From NCBI GenBank assembly GCA_032126435.1, contig JAQBBE010000065.1, positions 1-5,028 on the forward strand: DNA of 5,028 nucleotides. The letters are read 5' to 3'. Source of the DNA: JAAXQD01 sp032126435. Lineage in GTDB: Bacteria; Desulfobacterota; Desulfobacteria; Desulfobacterales; UBA11574. Position 1 is the stretch's first letter. Every line of letters begins with the position of its first letter. The position numbers were made by a program, and so were the translations under genes. This document shows positions 1-4,174 of this stretch, piece by piece. The notes beneath the pieces are model-generated. The model was not told where the DNA came from and searched no databases. It was given only the letters and a program-made list of their open reading frames with translations.

Positions 1-352
1 TGGGGTCCGCAGGGTCGGGTTTGTCCGTTGACGCCTCTACTTCGATTTTTATGCGGTCTTCAGCGCTTTCTTCAGAAAAATCGCGGCCGACCGATTTCAA
101 ATATACCGAATGCCATGCATCGAAACATTTTTTTTGGAAATTTGATCGGATTTCAGGCTTCAAATTGTCAAGGTTCCACAGCATGTTTTTAAATTTATGA
201 CGATTAAAAACAGATAGTTGGAAAATATTGTCGCCAATCTCTTTGTACGTCGGCTGCAGCGCATCCGTGGATAATTTTTTTATGTTTTGATCATTGGCCG
301 TTTCAGATACGATTCGTTGCAGATTCTCTAAACATATCTTTTCATCAAACAT
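1..352 (-). CDS. Unrecognised protein, N-terminal part only (runs off the left edge)
   Basis: An uninterrupted minus-strand frame starts with ATG at 352-350 and stays open for 117 codons to the window edge, so the C-terminus is missing. An AAGGAG ribosome binding site lies at 369-364, 11 nt before the start; a weaker AAGG at 360-357 is 4 nt away. The visible protein begins MFDEKICLENLQRIV. It is soluble-looking, with no signal peptide or membrane segment. A mixed helical N-terminal half is followed by a segment rich in aromatic and basic residues (about 48-85: FNRHKFKNMLWNLDNL, then CFDAWHSVYL). The last visible part is acidic and Pro/Asp-rich (about 91-117), as in a linker or disordered tail. 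I do not recognise the family and assign no function. It is divergent from the SRP RNA and grpE-dnaK, so it belongs to another transcription unit. The good ribosome binding site and 117 stop-free codons make a real gene likely; spurious reading remains possible. Confidence 0.62.
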   Translation of the reverse strand, partial: MFDEKICLENLQRIVSETANDQNIKKLSTDALQPTYKEIGDNIFQLSVFNRHKFKNMLWNLDNLKPEIRSNFQKKCFDAWHSVYLKSVGRDFSEESAEDRIKIEVEASTDKPDPADP

Positions 353-490
353 GTTGCCTTACGCTCCTTTCCATTGATTTTGTCGTTGGGTCGCCAGCCG
401 AACATTGTTGGAACATTGACCGGATGTTTCTGCCTGTCCTACAATAGTTGGACCAAAAAAACAATACACTGTTACCGAGTGTCCAAGGCA

Positions 491-750
491 AACGCATTTG
501 AATCCCACTAGAGAGAACGCTCCACGACGGCGCATATCTCTTTCCAACCGACTGAAACTTGTGCTTAAGCACCCGTAAGCCCGAGCCGTGCCAGAGTTAT
601 AAAGAACGATTCGTCAATAAAATATCCGATGGATGTTTTAAATTATAATTTCATTCGGCTCGGTCTAACGCGTGCTAAAGCCCTTCAAACAGCCAGTCGG
701 TTTCCAAGAGAAACACACCGTCGCTTCGCTGTACCGAAATCAAATGCGTT
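491..750. repeat. Long imperfect inverted repeat, arms about 95 nt, 67-nt centre
   Basis: The left arm (491-588) and the reverse complement of the right arm (656-750) align collinearly over their whole length at roughly two-thirds identity, with a few small gaps. Perfect blocks are AACGCATTTGA (491-501 against 740-750), CGACGG (525-530 against 718-723), TCTCTT (537-542 against 706-711), AACCGACTG (546-554 against 694-702) and CCGAGCCG (581-588 against 656-663). The innermost 28 positions (561-588 against 656-683) match at 23. Weaker similarity may continue outward to about 472 and 769. The 67-nt centre (589-655) contains its own hairpin, TAAAATATCC-GAT-GGATGTTTTA at 618-640, and overlapping it the 12-bp palindrome AAATTATAATTT at 640-651. 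The left arm also contains the palindrome GTGCTTAAGCAC (561-572). It could be two inverted copies of a dispersed repeat, a degraded MITE-like element with long terminal repeats, or a gene for a hairpin RNA. No transposase or target-site duplication is visible. Confidence 0.8.
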
Positions 751-811
751 CACCCTGAAAACACCGGATATCTCGCATGTTCGGTGATGCTTATTTGGGC
801 GTGATGGGGTG

Positions 812-833
812 TTGGAATCATTAAGAATTCCAA
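812..833. repeat. Small hairpin, 7-bp stem with 8-nt loop
   Basis: TTGGAAT (812-818) is perfectly complementary to ATTCCAA (827-833) across an 8-nt AT-rich loop, and TTTT follows at 834-837. On the plus strand it resembles a weak intrinsic terminator. The stem is AT-rich and the T run short, so termination is doubtful. It lies between the long inverted repeat and the stronger hairpin at 857-885 and may belong to the same composite repeat region. Confidence 0.5.
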
Positions 834-856
834 TTTTAGAGCGGCGAAGCCACAGG

Positions 857-899
857 GTTATAAAAACGCGAAGCGATTTTATAACTTGAATTTTTTTTT
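857..899 (+). terminator. Terminator-like hairpin with T9 tract upstream of the SRP RNA gene
   Basis: GTTATAAAA (857-865) pairs perfectly with TTTTATAAC (877-885). Inside, CGC (867-869) pairs with GCG (873-875) around a GAA loop, with one A-A mismatch between the two stems. Nine T residues follow at 891-899, but five bases (TTGAA) separate stem and T tract, which is longer than in a standard intrinsic terminator. No plus-strand gene lies upstream, so it may insulate the SRP RNA gene, end transcription from the repeat region, or simply be part of that region. The T tract also falls inside the SRP promoter spacer. Confidence 0.45.
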
Positions 900-912
900 A
901 ATCGATTATATT
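885..912 (+). promoter_or_regulatory. Probable sigma70-type promoter of the SRP RNA gene
   Basis: TATATT at 907-912 matches the -10 consensus at five of six positions. It sits 8 nt before 921, the first base of the terminal helix of the SRP RNA, which is the expected -10 to start distance. The -35 is weaker: CTTGAA or TTGAAT at 885-891, with a 15-16 bp spacer made mostly of T9. Placement rests on the independently defined 5' end of the RNA. Confidence 0.5.
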
Positions 913-920
913 CATATTCA

Positions 921-1176
921 TGGTTGTGCTAGGTGGGGAGCTAGCGGTGCCCTATTCCCGAAATCCGCTTCATGCGGGGCTGAATTCCCTCTAAAGGGTT
1001 TGAACCTGGGAGCCTATAAGTCATCCTGATCGGCCGCCGCGCAACAGACGGTTACGAACCTCGTCAGGTCCGGAAGGAAGCAGCGATAAGTGATGCAGTC
1101 TGTGTCGTGGATCGATCCCGATCAATTTTTTGGCTTATTATTTTTCAGCAAAGATTCGATAGAGGGTGCACAACCA
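921..1176 (+). ncRNA. ffs: Signal recognition particle RNA, large bacterial type with Alu domain
   Basis: This is the RNA core of the signal recognition particle, which binds Ffh and targets ribosomes making membrane or exported proteins to FtsY and the translocon. Domain IV is unmistakable: GGTCCGGAAGGAAGCAGC at 1067-1084, with the GGAA tetraloop at 1072-1075, the site of Ffh contact. The 5' part (TGTGCTAGG... through about 986) matches the Alu domain of Bacillus-type scRNA. Loop bases GCGG (944-947) and CCGC (965-968) can make the conserved loop-loop contact. The ends close as TGGTTGTGC (921-929) with GCACAACCA (1168-1176), 9 bp perfect. The long helix is supported by nested pairings 987-993/1160-1166, 1006-1012/1142-1148 (with G-U pairs), 1016-1020/1134-1138, 1027-1033/1118-1124 and 1044-1049/1098-1103. 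Length is about 256 nt against about 270 in B. subtilis. The exact 3' end is uncertain; T-rich DNA follows. Confidence 0.95.
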
Positions 1177-1251
1177 AATTTTTATCTTTCTCATTTTTTG
1201 TGCGGTTCTTAGACCCTCTAAATTCCATAACCTAAAATTCCCATTTCCGGC

Positions 1252-1279
1252 TTGACAATATTCTAGACCGTCTTATTTT
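1252..1279 (+). promoter_or_regulatory. Probable housekeeping promoter of the grpE-dnaK operon
   Basis: A perfect -35 hexamer TTGACA (1252-1257) is followed after 16 bp by TATTTT (1274-1279), which matches the -10 consensus at four of six positions. Transcription would begin near 1286 and leave a leader of about 75 nt before grpE. A second -10-like TATGAT (1291-1296) has no matching -35. I see no sigma32-type -10 (CCCCAT-like) at suitable spacing. A degenerate CIRCE-like half-site (TTAGCAATG, 1281-1289) falls at the expected start point. Confidence 0.55.
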
Positions 1280-1361
1280 CTTAGCAATGTTATGATTTTA
1301 GTCCGCCTTTTTTAAAATCTGGCTGGCAAATATTCAAAAAATTAGGAGAAAACCACGGCTG

Positions 1362-1985
1362 ATGGCAAAAAGCGAGAAAATCAAAGTTCACACGAAGGCT
1401 GAAGAGACCGTCATTGAAGATAAAATCGATCAAAAGAACGATTCGAACAAAGAAGATAAAGCAGAGACCGTTGATCCTCTCAAGGAGATGGAAGAAAAAC
1501 TTGAATCCATGGAACAGGAGGCCAAAGAGAATTATGACCGTCTGTTGAGGACGTCCGCCGAGTTTGAAAATTACCAAAAGCGTGCTGCACGCGAAATGAA
1601 TGATTTCAGGAAGTTTGCCAATGAAAGCTTTGTAAAGGCGATGCTCCCCGTGGTCGACAACTTAGATCGCGCCGTCGAATCCTCAAACAATGATAAACAT
1701 GCCGACACCTCGGTGTTGGAAGGTGTCAAAATGACCGTCAAGGAAATCCTCAAAGTTTTTGAGCAGTACAATGTTAAACCTTTTGAGTCCCTGGGAAAGA
1801 CCTTCGATCCGAGTTTACATCAGGCGGTCATGCAAGAAGAAACCGAAGAACATCCCGAAAACTCTGTAGTTCAGGAGTTGCAAAAAGGGTATATGATGCA
1901 TGACAGGCTCCTTAGACCTGCCATGGTTGTGGTATCCAAAACAAAAACAAAGTCTGAAAACCAGAAAAAAATCAATAAAGAATAA
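1362..1985 (+). CDS. grpE: GrpE, nucleotide-exchange factor for DnaK
   Basis: GrpE is a cytoplasmic homodimer that opens the DnaK nucleotide cleft, releasing ADP and then substrate, and completes the Hsp70 cycle. The 207-residue protein has the normal family length. An acidic/basic, probably disordered N-terminus (1-40) is followed by the long dimerisation helix (about 41-100), with the typical EFENYQKRAARE (67-78) and LPVVDNLDRA (95-104). The C-terminal beta domain that contacts DnaK shows FDPSLHQAV (148-156), GY at 176-177 and DRLLRPAMVVVS (181-192). The start is preceded by AGGAG (1344-1348), with a rather long 13-nt gap. No better in-frame start exists, and the N-terminal sequence looks native. 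The stop is doubled (TAATAA). dnaK follows after 51 bp without a terminator, so the two are almost certainly co-transcribed. hrcA, often the gene upstream, is absent here; the SRP RNA gene occupies that place. Confidence 0.97.
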   Translation: MAKSEKIKVHTKAEETVIEDKIDQKNDSNKEDKAETVDPLKEMEEKLESMEQEAKENYDRLLRTSAEFENYQKRAAREMNDFRKFANESFVKAMLPVVDNLDRAVESSNNDKHADTSVLEGVKMTVKEILKVFEQYNVKPFESLGKTFDPSLHQAVMQEETEEHPENSVVQELQKGYMMHDRLLRPAMVVVSKTKTKSENQKKINKE

Positions 1986-2036
1986 TAAAGAGAAACAGAG
2001 ACACAAGACTTTCGATAAAAGATAGGAGGAAAACAA

Positions 2037-3962
2037 ATGGGTAAAGTCATTGGAATTGATTTGGGCACCACAAACTCCTGTGTGGCGGTCATGGAAGGTA
2101 GCGAATCAAAGGTCATCACAAACCCCGAAGGAGGGCGCACCACCCCTTCCATCGTCGCCGTTTCAGACAGCGGGGAAAGATTGGTCGGCCAAATCGCAAA
2201 ACGCCAGGCCATTACCAATCCAGAGAACACGGTCTTTGCGGTAAAACGGCTTATCGGCCGCAAGTATGCTTCAAAAGAAGTACAGGATGATAAAAAAATA
2301 CTGCCTTACAAAATTGAACAGGCTGAAAATGGTGATGTCCGTATAAACCTCAGGGGCAAGTCGAACAGCCCGGCGGAAATATCATCGTACATTTTGGCAA
2401 ACATTAAACATACCGCCGAAGAATATCTTGGCGAGAAAGTAACCGACGTCGTTATAACAGTGCCCGCCTATTTCAATGACAGCCAGCGACAGGCGACCAA
2501 AGACGCTGGAAAGATTGCCGGCCTCAATGTACTCAGGATTATCAATGAACCCACAGCCGCAGCTCTGGCATACGGTCTCGACAAGAAAAAAGAAGAAAAA
2601 ATCGCCGTCTTTGACCTGGGCGGCGGCACTTTTGACATATCCATTCTTGAAATCGGTGAAGGGGTTTTTGAGGTCAAGTCTACCAACGGCGATACCCATC
2701 TTGGCGGTGAAGATTTCGATCTTCGTCTCATCAATTACCTTTCAAGTGAATTCAAAAAGGATCAGGGGATCGATATCAGAAACGACAAGATGGCATTGCA
2801 GCGGCTCAAAGAAGCTTCTGAAAAGGCAAAGATGGAACTCTCCACATCCATGGAAACGGATGTTAATCTTCCATTCATAACAGCCGATGCCAGCGGTCCC
2901 AAGCACCTTAATATAAAAATTACACGCGCCAAACTTGAAGGACTTATCAGCGATCTTCTTGACAACCTGGAAAAACCTTGCCGAACTGCGCTCAAGGATG
3001 CAGGCCTGACACCCGACGACATTGATGAGGTTATTCTTGTCGGCGGCATGACACGCATGCCGGCGGTTCAGGAACGCGTCAAAAATATTTTTGGCAAAGA
3101 ACCCCACAAAGGTGTTAACCCCGATGAGGTCGTCGCCATCGGAGCTGGCATCCAGGGCGGTGTCCTGAGAGGAGATGTCAAAGATGTTCTCCTTCTCGAC
3201 GTAACCCCCCTTTCCCTGGGTATCGAAACTCTGGGCGGGGTCATGACACGGCTTATCGAAAAGAATACAACCATTCCGACTAAAAAGAGCCAGATTTTTT
3301 CAACGGCGGCAGACAGCCAGCCTGCCGTTTCCATCCATGTGCTCCAAGGCGAACGGGAAATGGCTCCCGGCAACAAGACACTCGGGCGCTTTGAACTTGT
3401 GGGAATACCGCCGGCACCCAGAGGCGTGCCGCAAATTGAAGTCACTTTCGACATAGATGCCAATGGCATCGTAAATGTTTCTGCAAAGGATAGGGCCACC
3501 GGAAAAGAACAGTCGATTCAGATAACGGCGTCCAGCGGGTTGTCCAAAGAGGAAATCGACAAACTGATAAAAGACGCCGAACTTCACGCTGAAGACGATA
3601 AAAAGAAAAGAGAACAGGTCGAAGCCCGAAATACAGCGGATGCATTGATCTATTCAACTGAAAAATCGATCAAAGATCTGGGCGACAAGGTTGATGCTGA
3701 GACCAAGAGCAAGGTTGAAGCAGCCATCGAACCGCTTAAAAAGGCGATGGAAGGAGAGGACGCCGAAGAGATCAAACGGTTGAGTGAGGAGTTGACCCAG
3801 GTGTCTCACAAGCTGGCTGAAGCCATGTATCAGAAGGCTTCCCAGGCGGACGCCCAGCAGCAGGCCGGGGCAGCGGATCCGGAACAGCCCGGATCATCCG
3901 CACCTGAGGAAGACGTGGTCGATGCCGATTTTGAAGAGGTCAAAGACGACGATAAAAAATAA
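2037..3962 (+). CDS. dnaK: DnaK, Hsp70 chaperone
   Basis: DnaK is the ATP-driven cytoplasmic Hsp70 that binds hydrophobic stretches of unfolded proteins, working with GrpE and a DnaJ encoded elsewhere. The 641-residue chain is full length (E. coli 638) and aligns with E. coli DnaK end to end. The ATPase domain (1-382) has phosphate loop IDLGTTNS (7-14), catalytic Lys70, Glu171, Asp193 and the phosphorylatable Thr198 in VFDLGGGTFD (191-200), and the third signature VILVGGMTRMPAVQE (332-346). The Gram-negative-type insert is present at about 78-105. The allosteric linker is DVLLLDV (383-389). The substrate-binding beta domain (390-505) and helical lid (506-605) follow. A Gln/Ala/Pro-rich tail ends in the conserved DADFEEVKDD (629-638). 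AGGAGG (2024-2029), 7 nt before ATG, is an excellent ribosome binding site and stronger-placed than that of grpE, consistent with higher DnaK output. No key residue is missing. dnaJ does not follow; a strong terminator does. Confidence 0.99.
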   Translation: MGKVIGIDLGTTNSCVAVMEGSESKVITNPEGGRTTPSIVAVSDSGERLVGQIAKRQAITNPENTVFAVKRLIGRKYASKEVQDDKKILPYKIEQAENGDVRINLRGKSNSPAEISSYILANIKHTAEEYLGEKVTDVVITVPAYFNDSQRQATKDAGKIAGLNVLRIINEPTAAALAYGLDKKKEEKIAVFDLGGGTFDISILEIGEGVFEVKSTNGDTHLGGEDFDLRLINYLSSEFKKDQGIDIRNDKMALQRLKEASEKAKMELSTSMETDVNLPFITADASGPKHLNIKITRAKLEGLISDLLDNLEKPCRTALKDAGLTPDDIDEVILVGGMTRMPAVQERVKNIFGKEPHKGVNPDEVVAIGAGIQGGVLRGDVKDVLLLDVTPLSLGIETLGGVMTRLIEKNTTIPTKKSQIFSTAADSQPAVSIHVLQGEREMAPGNKTLGRFELVGIPPAPRGVPQIEVTFDIDANGIVNVSAKDRATGKEQSIQITASSGLSKEEIDKLIKDAELHAEDDKKKREQVEARNTADALIYSTEKSIKDLGDKVDAETKSKVEAAIEPLKKAMEGEDAEEIKRLSEELTQVSHKLAEAMYQKASQADAQQQAGAADPEQPGSSAPEEDVVDADFEEVKDDDKK

Positions 3963-3983
3963 CCGTTAAGAGCGGTTTACCCT

Positions 3984-4022
3984 AAAATCCTGCGTGCACT
4001 GCCGTGCCGCAGGATTTTTTTT
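3984..4022 (+). terminator. Strong intrinsic terminator of the grpE-dnaK operon
   Basis: AAAATCCTGCG (3984-3994) pairs perfectly with CGCAGGATTTT (4008-4018). The stem continues inward as GCAC (3996-3999) with GTGC (4004-4007) around the tetraloop TGCC, leaving only T3995 bulged. A run of eight T (4015-4022) overlaps the 3' arm. It begins 21 nt after the dnaK stop and ends the operon. Confidence 0.93.
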
Positions 4023-4058
4023 GTGCAACACGCCGGGTTCGACCCTGGGTTAAAAAAT

Positions 4059-4077
4059 AACCAGACGCTGGTTTTTT
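4059..4077 (+). terminator. Second, small terminator-like hairpin, possibly bidirectional
   Basis: AACCAG (4059-4064) pairs with CTGGTT (4068-4073) around a 3-nt ACG loop, followed by a T run (4072-4077). An A6 run (4052-4057) on the other side makes a T tract on the minus strand, so it could act in both directions. It may back up the stronger terminator 40 bp upstream. The 6-bp stem is short, so efficiency is uncertain. Confidence 0.55.
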
Positions 4078-4142
4078 AAACTTCAACCGTAAAGGATAGT
4101 CAAGAATATGCCTTGAAAATCTTCTTTAAATATGTTTCAGGT

Positions 4143-4148
4143 TATAAT
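4143..4148 (+). promoter_or_regulatory. -10 element of a probable promoter for the threonine aldolase gene
   Basis: A perfect TATAAT (4143-4148) lies 26 nt before the ATG, downstream of two terminators, so an independent promoter is expected here. No good -35 stands at 16-18 bp. TTGAAA (4113-4118) is 24 bp away, which is too far. The promoter may be weak or use an activator. Transcription would start near 4155 with a leader of about 20 nt. Confidence 0.45.
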
Positions 4149-4174
4149 TTTCATATATATTTAAGGAGATAGAG

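Larger units (their letters stand above)
353..920. other. Gene-free intergenic stretch with repeats and hairpins
   Basis: No convincing coding frame occurs here on either strand. The short minus-strand frames between 345 and 572 overlap the start of the neighbouring gene and the inverted repeat, and their products are unlike normal proteins. The stretch holds, in order: the leader of the minus-strand gene with an 8-bp direct repeat (GAACATTG at 400-407 and 411-418); ACAATA repeated at 441-446 and 461-466; the long inverted repeat at 491-750; a hairpin at 812-833; a hairpin plus T tract at 857-899; and the SRP RNA promoter. No clear -35/-10 pair for the minus-strand gene was found. TATTGT on the minus strand (446-441) is a possible -10 without a good -35. 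Confidence 0.7.

Noticed and set aside
345..572. Minus-strand open frames of 75 and 62 codons upstream of the partial gene
   Set aside because: They overlap each other and the start of the better-supported gene, have no good ribosome binding site, cross the inverted repeat arm, and give products rich in Cys, Arg and Trp without domain character.
491..750. Complete insertion sequence or CRISPR array
   Set aside because: There is no transposase frame, no visible target-site duplication and no regularly spaced direct repeats; the arms are two inverted, diverged copies only.
1251..1280. A heat-shock sigma32 promoter for grpE
   Set aside because: CTTGACA resembles the sigma32 -35, but no CCCCAT-like -10 occurs at 12-15 bp; a standard TTGACA/TATTTT pair fits better.
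2382..3657. Several minus-strand and out-of-frame open frames of 70-143 codons inside dnaK
   Set aside because: They are antisense or shifted shadows of a strongly conserved gene; their continuity follows from dnaK codon usage, and none has a supporting ribosome binding site or recognisable product.
4031..4049. GGGTTCGACCC resembling a tRNA T-arm
   Set aside because: A 5-bp T stem cannot be formed with the correct 7-nt loop, and there is no acceptor, D or anticodon arm upstream or CCA end; it is a short chance hairpin between two terminators.
4111..4148. TTGAAA (4113-4118) as the -35 partner of TATAAT (4143-4148)
   Set aside because: The 24-bp spacing is far outside the 16-18 bp range, so only the -10 element was annotated.
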